Positions 1-8,256 of a stretch of DNA of 26,427 bases are shown here, one piece after another. The stretch is from NCBI GenBank assembly GCA_030267965.1, contig BRYA01001460.1, positions 43,231 through 69,657 of the forward strand. The letters run 5' to 3'. Both the position numbers and the translations under genes were made by a program. Below the pieces are notes generated by a model. The model had not been told where the DNA came from. It worked only from the letters and a program-made list of their open reading frames with translations, and ran no database searches. Origin of the DNA: Triparma columacea (lineage: Eukaryota; Sar; Bolidophyceae; Parmales; Triparmaceae). Position 1 is the stretch's first letter, and every line of letters starts with the position of its first letter.

Positions 1-626
1 TCAGTTTAGGTTTGACTGTAGTCATGGGTGTTGTTGCAGCGCTGCAGTATGAGAAGGTAGTTTACGATGTCATATCCTCGCCCAACTCAACATTCGTCGA
101 GGACGTTGAGTTGGGCGAGGATAATCAGCAACTCGGAGGAGAAAAGAGCAGATTGGAGGAGAGCACCGTGGTCACAATCATGGTGCTTGCATGTGCTGGG
201 ATGGTGGTTTCTTACGCGAGTCTACTAGTGTCGGTGAAGAGAGAGTACCTGCATACCTTCATCAGCACGAAAACAAGCAGAAAAAGCTCTCAAGAGTCAT
301 TCACCAAGAACGAGGAAGACGAAGTGAGATTTAGGATTTTCTCGAGTAATAGGCACAAGTGGGAGCACAAGATTGGCGCAGAAGTTAAGGTGTGGATCAA
401 CGAGAGGCTGCCATTGTGGTTGGAAGAACCTCCAGAGTGGTTCAACGATCATAAGCGATCTGTCATACCTGATGATTTCGTGACTGACCCCAAGATCCTG
501 GTGAGGCTCCGGACAAATAACGTGAAAAGGATAATAGAAAAGAGGCGACGAAGCTCCGTGGGGGACATATTTGCGACGCAGATGACGGAGGAGACAGAAG
601 AAGAAGAATCGAGTGTTAAAGCTTAG
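1..626 (+). CDS. C-terminal part of a single-TM protein with a conserved WFNDHK...IPDDF tail (5' truncated)
   Basis: The frame is open to the left edge, so the gene starts outside the window; a TCAG at 1-4 could be a splice acceptor. About 200 residues are present. Seen: a hydrophobic helix coded by about 162-236 (VVTIMVLACAGMVVSYASLL), then a cytosol-like tail rich in K, R and E with the run PEWFNDHKRSVIPDDF (about 436-480) and an Arg-rich end ERxRRRSSVGD-like, finishing in acidic residues before TAG at 624. Tails of this style (kW...W....PEWFxD.k...IPDD..) are known to me from repeated hypothetical proteins of heterokont algae; I cannot name a function. The N-terminal domain that would define its role is missing. 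A perfect 19-bp inverted repeat lies inside the coding region (73-123). Confidence 0.7.
   Translation, partial: SLGLTVVMGVVAALQYEKVVYDVISSPNSTFVEDVELGEDNQQLGGEKSRLEESTVVTIMVLACAGMVVSYASLLVSVKREYLHTFISTKTSRKSSQESFTKNEEDEVRFRIFSSNRHKWEHKIGAEVKVWINERLPLWLEEPPEWFNDHKRSVIPDDFVTDPKILVRLRTNNVKRIIEKRRRSSVGDIFATQMTEETEEEESSVKA
73..123. repeat. Perfect 19-bp inverted repeat with 13-nt loop inside a coding exon
   Basis: Arm 73-91 (TATCCTCGCCCAACTCAAC) is the exact reverse complement of 105-123, separated by 13 nt (92-104). It could form a stable RNA hairpin. It is translated in frame as ISSPNS...VELGED in the TM protein at the left edge. No obvious transposon ends or target duplications flank it. Confidence 0.9.
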
Positions 627-811
627 CGAATGCACTTTTCATACTGGAAACGGATCTGTCGTTTATTCCTTAATGCTGACGAGGATTTATCTCTGACTTA
701 TTTCGAAGCCAGACAACTTTTGCCTCTCCCTTCACATCCACACACACCCTTTGAAACTCTGTCGGAGACACTTCGCAATCATAATATTCCTAAGCCTACA
801 ACTAGATAGTC

Positions 812-818
812 TATAAAG
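812..818 (+). promoter_or_regulatory. TATA-like box upstream of the HIG1-like gene
   Basis: TATAAAG lies about 60 bp upstream of the ATG at 877, in the 250-bp gap after the left-edge gene. Position is reasonable for a core promoter element, but TATA use in this organism is unknown, so this is a weak call. Confidence 0.3.
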
Positions 819-876
819 CAGCCCAATCCCTTTATATCACACTCAATACCACACCCTGCGAATCGGCAGCCCCACA

Positions 877-1920
877 ATGTCCTCTCCTTCCAGCTCCCCC
901 AACAACGCTCGTGCGAACCTTCAAGCCTCTGAGTCTACTGTGATTGAGTCTGCCATGAGCTCTGCTACCGCAAACTCTCTTCCCCTCCTCCTGTTTACTT
1001 GCGGTGCTGTATCGGCACTAACTTTGAAGAGCCCAGGTTTTGCCAAGGCGACAGGACCGAGTAGTAGGACTGCGATGGCGATTATGCCGCCGTTCTTTTA
1101 TTGGGGCTTGTCTAGCGAGCTCGAGGTTATTAGGGGAAAGAGGGAGGCAAGGTGAGACTTGATAGTTGAGGTGAAATAAATAATGGTGCTATGATGCAAT
1201 GATGCGGCGATAATGCGGTCAAGGTATTATTGCTATCTCTCCCGCATCCACGCCAGCACAACGACTCTAACACTACGCCCCTCAATCCCCTCACTTCTAT
1301 CATCTCCCACCAGTTGGGATTTACACAACAAAAGCAGTTCTAGTCCCAACGTCGTCCCTACTTCAACCCCTTCCCCCGTCGCCACCAAAGACCTTTCCAC
1401 TGTCCTCCCCCCTTCCTCCACCCCCTACGTTGCTCCCGTCCCCACCCACGTAACCCCCTCCGAGTACCTCTCTGAGTTTGGCACCAAAGTCCAGATAGTG
1501 TCCGGCCCCACGCTCTCCCTCCACCACAAGATCTCGAACTTCCTTAGCGCCAACCCGTTCGAGGTCCTACTCGGGGTGGGTGTCCCGACGGCGCTGGTAA
1601 TATTGAAGGGTCAGAGTGGGAACAAGGAGATAAAGGCGAGCCAGATGATCATGCACACGCGCGTGATGGGGCAGGGCGTCGCAGTGACCCTCCTGCTCTC
1701 ACTAATGGGCTTCAAAGCCGCGGTTGACTACTTTGGAAGGTTTGTCACTCAGGAAGAGGCAGACGAACTGGTGGGGGATGAAAGGAGAAGGAGAGGGAAG
1801 TGGGTAGAGGACATGGAGAGGAACGCTAGGCTGGAGATGGAGAGGAGGGAGGGGGGGATCAAGAGGATGAAGGAGATGGTTAAGAAGAGGAAGGAGAAAA
1901 AGGGAGAGAAGGGGGATTGA
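877..1920 (+). CDS. HIG1-domain-like multi-pass membrane protein, probably mitochondrial
   Basis: Two exons: 877-1151 and 1314-1920, joined in phase (AG|T = Ser). The donor is AAG|GTGAGA, the acceptor TCTCCCACCAG; two other in-phase acceptors exist at 1223 and 1256, so the exact intron end is uncertain. The joined protein is 293 aa. Exon 1 gives a Ser-rich start and two hydrophobic stretches (about 34-50 and 65-85). Exon 2 gives a Pro/Ser/Thr linker, then about 170-230 with NPF, a hydrophobic helix, ASQMIMHTRVMGQGVAV and a second helix. The R-x3-Q in this stretch matches the HIG1 domain of respiratory supercomplex factors. The C-terminus is a highly charged Lys/Arg/Glu helix. HIG1 proteins of this kind sit in the mitochondrial inner membrane and affect complex III/IV assembly; whether that applies here is inference. 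Confidence 0.72.
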
Positions 1921-1972
1921 ATATGTAGAAAGGTTTGGGGAGGGGGGGGAGATGAGATGGAAGAAAGATGGT

Positions 1973-2014
1973 TCAAGGAGATCCTCTCAAGGAGATCCTC
2001 TCAAGGAGGTCCTC
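1973..2014. repeat. Three tandem 14-bp units between convergent genes
   Basis: TCAAGGAGATCCTC occurs at 1973-1986 and 1987-2000, and once more with A to G at 2001-2014. It sits in the 157-bp space between the stop codons of the convergent HIG1-like (+) and DHHC (-) genes, so it is probably in 3' untranslated sequence. Each unit is partly self-complementary (GGAGATCC core). Confidence 0.9.
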
Positions 2015-2077
2015 TTAACGATCAATGTTGATCCATAAGTGCGGAATCTATTCTATTCCAAAATTACAGTGCTTGCC

Positions 2078-3324
2078 TTAAGCCGACCCCCCCAGAGGCC
2101 TCAGCTCAATCTGCAGCTTATCAACCGCCTCCTCCGCTGCCTCTAAGTCTCTCTCCTCGTCCTCCATCCCCGGCGGCAGGTGCATCGGAAGCAGCATGGT
2201 CCCCTTGGCACCCCTGTTGCTCCAGACGTCTAGGCAGTTCACGATGCAGCTGCTTCTGTCCCTACCCCCGGAGTTCTTCTCACCACGAAGCCACTCGTTT
2301 GTCGTCAAGCCTATGGAGATCAGGTAAAGGTGGAAGAACAAAAGTGCCCCAACCAGAACTTCAACGAGGCAGTACCAAATCATCAGCAACGGCGCACCGA
2401 TATCTAGCACCCAGTCCCTCTCCTTCACCCCCTCCCCGGCCTCTGCCCCAAACGCTACCCCTATATCCTCCAAGAAAGCTGCGGCAGTCAAACAAAGGCA
2501 GAAGGTTGTGCCAAGGAAAACGCTAGTTATGAAACACATGAAAAGCCTGTAGTTACCCTCGCCTACGCTGTTGCCCGTCCAAGGGCAGTGGTGGTCGAAC
2601 CTGAAGACGGGCGTTGGGGAAGCGACAAGCGGGGGGCTTGGAGTGAGCGACAAGCTTTGAGCGACACCTTGATCCGTTGTTTAAAGAAGGCTCACCTCCT
2701 TATACAGCAGTCACTTTGCCTGCAGTGCTTTGTCCTCGCGGGCTTGACGATGTGGCAAGTTGGGCAGTAGTTCATTCTTTCCTTTAGCTCCAGCGGCATG
2801 CTGCTAACCAGGCTGCTCGCGCTCTTCCTCGGTATTATCCCCGGGTCACTTGTAGCCGTGAGAAGGAGGGATAAGATCATCGAGAACGCGAGGGCGAAGC
2901 TACCTACGTATACCTCCCACCCCCTCTTTGTCAATTCGCTTGAGGGAGGGATGTGTGGGGGGACCATGAAAAGGAACACCCCCCAGCTCGCAACTGTGAG
3001 GGCCATGGTCAGGGCAAACTGCCGCACGTTAGGGCCGAACATTATCCGCCCACCATTGTAGAACTTTTGCCTCCCCTTCCACTGTAGGTACCGAGGAAGG
3101 GAGGGGTCGTAGGTTATGAGGCCGGCAGTTGAGGAAGATACGCTCTGTCTGGGATACATTGAAGCGGATCCTGCAGAGGAGTGGGATTGGTGGGATGGGA
3201 TAGGGGCCTTGGGGGGGCGGGAGAGACTGGGCGGGCGGGGCTTCAGGGAGGCAGATGGACGGCGGGGCTTGGGAGCGGGAGGGGGGGAGGCTGAGGAGAG
3301 GTCGGAGGTCCGCTCTGATATCAT
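2078..3324 (-). CDS. DHHC-type protein S-palmitoyltransferase
   Basis: Two exons on the minus strand, 3324-2696 and 2600-2078, with a 95-bp intron (GTGAG donor, TTCAG acceptor) that splits the codon for the Arg just before FDHHCPW. The protein is 383 aa. Seen: Ser/Pro-rich N-terminus; the plant-type pre-TM motif WKGRQKFYNGGRIMFGPN; TM helices at about 103-123 and 139-160; a DPG motif (TSDPGIIPR); the Cys-rich domain with DHHC at about 212-215; two more TM helices; and the TTxE motif (LTTNEW). These four-TM enzymes attach palmitate to cytosolic cysteines on Golgi, vacuole or plasma membranes, with the DHHC Cys as acyl carrier. Odd: within HC-x2-C-x2-C the middle Cys is Ser (AGT), with an extra Cys two residues later. 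The frame stays open upstream of the chosen Met through an Asp/Glu run to about 3441. Confidence 0.93.
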
Positions 3325-3365
3325 TGAAGAGGAGAGAGCAGTATCAACATCTCCGTCAGAGCCCG

Positions 3366-3414
3366 CATCTTCATCTTCATCTTCGTCGTCGTCGTCATCA
3401 TCATCATCATCATT
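3366..3414. repeat. Trinucleotide run (TCT/TCA/TCG)n
   Basis: A near-pure trinucleotide microsatellite of TCATCT, TCG and TCA units. Read on the minus strand in the same frame as the DHHC gene it encodes a run of Asp with some Glu, directly upstream of the chosen start, so it is either 5' UTR or an acidic N-terminal extension. Confidence 0.85.
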
Positions 3415-3585
3415 GTTATGGAAGTTTTCCTCAAAAGCATCTGCGATAAAATGAGGAGTGAGAGAAACGAAAAATTACTAGCTAAACCAAAACTATGAGC
3501 AAACCATTCCGAACATAAAGCTCGCTCACGTATCTAAACAACCCATCTCGCTCCTTGCTTCGCTCTCACTCCTCATCTCATCACC

Positions 3586-3981
3586 TCAACCCACTACTCC
3601 CCTCGTAATCTCACCTTCCCCATCCCTCTCTCCTCTCCCCGTGATCTTCCCCCCGTTTTTCTTGCGCCCCTTCACTCCAGTTCCCACAAAATCCACACCA
3701 GTCCCACCCCTAATCTCCGGAACGCCGTCCAACGGGTCCATCCCCTCACCCTCTCTACGTTCAAATTTCCTCCCCTCCTCAACCTTCTCTCCAGCGTTCT
3801 CCCCGTTGACAGGAACGTCCGCAAGGACCCCTCCCTTCCTACCAGACGAGCTCTTCTTGGAAGATTTCGTGGAGCTTGGTCTACGGGGGGGAGGAGTGTA
3901 GGGTGCAGGGGGGGGGTCCGAAGAGGAGGCTGAGGAAGGGGACCTTGAGGAGACCAAGGACATCTTCTCGATTGAAGGCAT
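3586..3981 (-). CDS. Hypothetical Ser/Pro- then Gly/Lys-rich small protein
   Basis: An uninterrupted 131-codon frame starting at ATG 3981 (a second ATG is at codon 7). The N-terminal third is rich in Ser and Pro with a basic patch (STKSSKKSSSGRKGG); the middle has FERREGEGMDPLDGVPEI; the C-terminus is Gly- and Lys-rich (GVKGRKKNGGKITGRG). No domain is recognised and no TM or signal peptide is visible; it looks intrinsically disordered. It lies head-to-head with the PDZ/LamG gene across 343 bp. Because the composition follows the local base bias, it could be a chance frame. Confidence 0.4.
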   Translation of the reverse strand: MPSIEKMSLVSSRSPSSASSSDPPPAPYTPPPRRPSSTKSSKKSSSGRKGGVLADVPVNGENAGEKVEEGRKFERREGEGMDPLDGVPEIRGGTGVDFVGTGVKGRKKNGGKITGRGERDGEGEITRGVVG

Positions 3982-4324
3982 CGTAAAGGGGGGATGACGG
4001 GGCGAGTGGGCGGGCGATGGTCGGTTTGATCGTCGTCAGTAAATATTTATTTTTGTCTGGACTTTCGTGAATTTGGATGGGCTCCTTCCAATCCGAAATC
4101 CAGTGTCCAGGAATTCGGAATCTTTTTGGGAATAAGTTTGAGAAATCGCAGTTACTTCTTTCCTTTGCCACTTCAATTCAATTAACACCTTTCCCGCCTA
4201 TCTTCAACCTTTCCTAGAGCTCCGAAGCTTTCTTACTCAACCATTCGAGTCAAACAGCTTTAGATTCAAGCACCAGATTCGGCCCAGTCGGCCCTTAGAT
4301 TCGACCTTAACAAATTCTCTCAGG
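3982..4324. promoter_or_regulatory. 343-bp divergent intergenic region
   Basis: Lies between the hypothetical small protein (-) and the PDZ/LamG gene (+). It contains AT-rich segments (around 4036-4056, ATATTTATTTTTG) and a pyrimidine-rich stretch just upstream of 4210. No ORF with convincing coding character is present; it presumably holds the promoters of both genes. Confidence 0.45.
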
Positions 4325-5857
4325 ATGATGGCAAGCACACTACTTAAATTGGTGACAGGGAACTCTGGTCTCTTTCCAACGAGGAGGATATCTTGTGGTT
4401 CTTCGGAGGTGAGTTTAAGATCAAATTGCACAACACTTGACACCCGAGTCCGAGTCATCCTTTGTGAATCTGATCTAACCTTGGCCATCAACCTTCTCTT
4501 ACTACGCTCCTCAGCGTTCGGGAAGACCTTGGTGGTCTCGAAGAAAGCAGGAACTCGTCGCCTCGCAACTCAGGGCACTCAGGAGCAAGCCCAATTACCG
4601 AATTTATGGCTTCAAGAGGGAAAGTTTTGAGGACAAGCTCGGCGTCGGATTGCAAGAGTGGCAAGAGGGTCTGTTGAGCAACATTTTCACGGTCATCGTC
4701 AAGACAGTGGAAAAAGGAAGTCTAGGATCAAAGGCTGGGCTCAGGATTGGGGACAGAATCGTCGCAATCAACGAGACTTTAGTGGATTCCAGGTCCCAAG
4801 CTATCATGATGCTTTCAACTATCGAAACAGTGACTGTGGAAGTTCTATCTGCTCCTTTCTTCGTCCTCGAAGATGACGAGGTAACAAGCGTTATAGAGAC
4901 AACTTGCTCAGAGTCTGACGGGGGCCTCTCCGACCTAGAAATGTCAGACTCGTCAGGGCACCCTGATTCTCCCCCCGCCCAAGTAGTGCCTGCCCGCTCG
5001 TGCGAGGTCATCCCTAACTTCGACTTGGAACTGGCTTTTCAAACCGACGTCGCCATCGCGCACCACATCCCCCCACCCCCACCCCCCCTGACCCACCCTC
5101 TGGACCTCCTAGGGGGTAAGTTCCTCAACCAGCTCAATTACCGCCCGCCCCTATCCTCCTACTTACACGAAGTTGAGGATGGTCACGTACTTGCGGCTTG
5201 CGGAGGACTCACGGTTGTCGGATGGCTGAAGCCGGCCAAGACTACGACAAAGAGAATGTGCGTGATGGAGATAGGCAATTTCATGAGGTGAGTCAAGGCG
5301 AGACTATGGGTAAAACAAAGCAACGAGCAATATGGCGAAAATGCTAACCAAATACTTTGACGTCCTCCTTCTCCCCCTCCACACCTCCTCAACCCAGGAT
5401 CAGCATGGTTGGAATGAATCTCCGCGTTAAGGTCAGGAAGAGGTTAGGGTTTAACCCTAACAGCGCTGTGTTGTCCTCCTCCGCCCTCCTAGCAAACGAC
5501 TGGTGTTCCTTTGTTGTCCAGTACAATTCCAAAACCAGGGAGTTGAAGATTTTTCTTGAAGGCCAAATTGTTGGCACTGGATTCTGCTCGAGTTCACAGT
5601 TGAACATCCGAGCTCCCCGCGTCATTATCGGCGACCACGCCAAGCCTAAGTTGACTGATCAGGGCTTCGCGGGATCGTCAAATGGCCTGCAGCTGTTCGC
5701 CTCGCTCATGTCAATTGAGGAGTGCAACACGTTGATCGAAAGGACTCACCCAGGAAAAATGCAGAACCCCATTTATGTCGACGTCAAAGGCATGAAGAGG
5801 CTTAACCCCAAGAGAAACAAAAGGTTCAGTTGGGGGAACAGCAAACCATTCGGTTAG
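4325..5857 (+). CDS. PDZ domain plus LamG-like (concanavalin-type) domain protein
   Basis: Three exons, 4325-4408, 4515-5287 and 5398-5857, joined in phase 0 and phase 2 (donors GTGAG, acceptors CTCAG and CCCAG), giving 438 aa. The start is the first of two adjacent ATGs. The N-terminal 60 residues are basic and Arg-rich with few acids, compatible with an organelle-targeting peptide. A PDZ domain spans about 62-140: GVGLQEW near its start, then GSLGSKAGLRIGDRIVAING-like text (here NET), typical of PDZ peptide-binding folds. An acidic Ser/Asp linker and a Pro run (IPPPPPP) follow. From about 248 to 405 a jelly-roll LamG-like pattern is seen (LTVVGWLKP, LLANDWCSFVVQYN, LKIFLEGQ, NGLQLFASLMSIEECN). 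The C-terminus is basic. PDZ domains bind protein C-termini and LamG folds bind glycans or proteins; the pairing has no role I can assign. Confidence 0.82.
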
Positions 5858-5948
5858 CAATCACAGGGGAGAGGGTTATCTGGTGGTGACAATCATCATT
5901 GGTCTATATTTTGATTAAGCGTCAAATTTATCATCGTAAAATGGGTCA

Positions 5949-7944
5949 TCATATAGCTAGCTCTTTAAGTATTCTATCAAGCCCTCCCTTTGGGTCCCTC
6001 ACCACCTCTCTGTCTATAACCACGTCAATTGTCTTGTCCTGGTACCTCCCACCGAGCTCAAACTTGAAGTCTCTCAGAGTTCTCTCGAGCATTCCACCGA
6101 GCCCCCTAGCTCCAGTCTTGTCCTCGAAGCAAGCGGCGGCGATCTCCTCGGCTCCGCAGTCGGTCAAGTGAAGCGAGAGTCCAAAACTCTTGAAGCTAAC
6201 GGAGAGGCGGGGGGGAGCGGGGGAGCGGAGGAGTCAGCTTTACGAGAAGCGAAAAGAGGCAAACAAAAAAAATGACGACGACGCGACAAGAGCAACAAAA
6301 TGACGAAGACGACTCCCCCCCCTCCGCGCAACAATTTGCGCGTTTCATGGCTACCTCTACTCCTCACCTCTCGATCTCCCTCCGAAGCACCGAGTTGCTA
6401 CTCGTCGTCAGAAAGAGAATCTCCTTCAAATCATCTTTGGTGAGGGGCAGAAGATCAATCCTTGTCGGTACCCTTCCCATGAACTCCTGACTAAAGCCGG
6501 TTTTCACATAGTCCTCCGTCGCTGCAAGCCCCAGGTAGCTGCCGTTGATGCCCTTCCCCTTGTTCTTCTCCTGCTTGGCGAGGTAGTCGTTCATGTCGTG
6601 AAATGCGCCGCTGAAGATGAAGAGAATGTTGCGGGTAGACACGAAAGTTCCAACCCCACCTCCGTTCAGCTTGTCCATAAAGGAGTTGCCCCCTTCTCTG
6701 CCGTTGGAGGCGGCTTCCTTTATCTCTATCTCGGAATCCTCGATTATCCTCAGGAGGTTGTTCTGGACTTCTCGGGAACTTATTACCCCCTTCTGCGTAC
6801 CGTGAGGAGAGTATGATGACACCTTGTCTATCTCGTCAACGAAGACTACGCCGTACGAGGAGTCTTTCTTGGGATCCCTGGTAACATCAGCGTTGAGGAA
6901 CTCGGCCATGTTTGGAGGAGGCGAGACCTCGATCCTTTTGCACGTTTCGACCACAAAGTTGGCAAGCATCTCGTCAGTGGGAGCGGAAGACTTTTCGGCA
7001 TGGGAAGGATTGGCTAGCTTGTAGGAATCTGTGATTATCTGTCGAACCCTCACAGCGCCTCCTCTCTTGCATTTTTTATACAGAGATCTGATGATGTCGT
7101 GGGTTGAGTCTCCGACATAACCAGTACCGGAATAAGACGTGATGTCGACTATGGTCGATGGCATCAATGGATTAATCTTCTGCAGGTACGACGTGACTAT
7201 GTTTGTCTTCCCGCAACCCGAGGGACCAGTGAGCATGATGTTCGACGTTGGAGTCCTCTCCTCAGGCGGAGTGTCGTGGATTATGTTGTGGCGGATTGCG
7301 TTAAAGTGGGAGAGAAGGGATGTTGAAAGAAGCCTGCTGGCTGTGTCCTGAGAAACAAAGGATGTTGAAGATACGTCAGAGTGGAGGGCCTTCGGAGAAA
7401 GAAGAGAAGGAGGAGGGAAGAGGAGAGAAAGGAGGTAAGGAGTGAGGGAATGAAGAGGAGGGAAGTGTGGGTGAAGTGACTTGGTTGGAATGGCACTTTT
7501 GGGCTTCATCGCCAACTTTCTCGGCGTCTCCGGAGTAGCTTTGGGCTGAGGAGGCGAGGGATAAGGAGAGGGCTTTTTCAGGGTTGGGCGGGGAGGAGAT
7601 TCAGGAGTTGGGCGGGGAGGAGGAGACGCGCATGCAACATCAATCTTGGTGTCGAAAGGAGAGGGACCAATGTCAGGATGGTGAGTAACGCGGCGACCAA
7701 GCTCATCGACGAAGCCAGGGGAGCTAGAGGGGGTCGAGTTGTTCCTCTGCGTCGGTCGTTGTGTTTGGAACTGTGTTGGGTGCGATTTTTGGGAAAGGAA
7801 GGAAGGGTTGTTGAGGAGAGTGTAGAGGGGAGATCCCTGCTTGGGCCACTCGAAGATAGATCTCGTATAAACGTGGGAGAATTCAAAGCGGGGGATGCGC
7901 CTTGCTGAGGGGATGCGCCTTGCTGATGCAATTCTTGCAATCAT
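5949..7944 (-). CDS. Organellar ClpX-like AAA+ protein unfoldase
   Basis: Two exons, 7944-6368 and 6195-5949, joined in phase (AG|C = Ser) across a 172-bp intron; 607 aa. The N-terminus is Arg-rich (MIARIASARRIPSARRIP, with a direct SARRIP duplication), like a mitochondrial or plastid transit peptide, followed by a long Pro-rich linker. Walker A GPSGCGKT is at 240-247, a GYVG pore loop at about 275-278, Walker B VVFVDEID at about 366-373, sensor-1 region FIFSGAF, then EDYVKTGFSQEFMGRVP, and in exon 2 the sensor-2 motif KTGARGL. ClpX hexamers unfold proteins, usually feeding ClpP. The C4 zinc-binding domain of bacterial ClpX is not seen, a roughly 60-residue insert separates pore loop and Walker B, and the ClpP-docking IGF tripeptide appears replaced by LGL. 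HslU is the alternative, but the EFxGR and TGARGL contexts favour ClpX. Confidence 0.87.
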
Positions 7945-8256
7945 TCTTGATGATCGATCCAGAACTTGGCTTGAGAGGGGGGGGGAAACTGATGAGCAGG
8001 TACAGCGTTTAGCTTGGCTTTTCGTGAATGTACGAATTGAGCTACGAGAAAACGTTTGGATATGTTTCTTCTGGAATAGCGACCTTCTAAAGTTTTAAAA
8101 GATAAATCTCAAAAAATGCGCACCTGACTTTGGACTGACTCGACTTCTGGTCCCTCGGAAAATCATTTTTTCTATACACGCGTTCATCGTTCGCCTAGTT
8201 TTAAACAAATACATCCGTTCATTCACCGCCGTTCATACATACAACCCCTGGCCCCC
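7945..8256. other. 312-bp spacer upstream of the ClpX-like gene
   Basis: Lies between the ClpX-like start (7944, minus) and the stop of the next minus-strand gene (8257). It carries an AT-rich patch (about 8085-8120). It must include the ClpX-like promoter and the 3' UTR of the coiled-coil gene. No convincing gene is seen. Confidence 0.5.

Noticed and set aside
3881..4171. 96-codon minus-strand ORF in the 3982-4324 gap
   Set aside because: It overlaps the N-terminal coding part of the small hypothetical in another frame and has no recognisable domain; it is more likely chance.
4237..5011. Minus-strand ORFs over the PDZ gene
   Set aside because: The plus-strand exons give a clear PDZ domain with phase-matched introns; the antisense frames show no domain.
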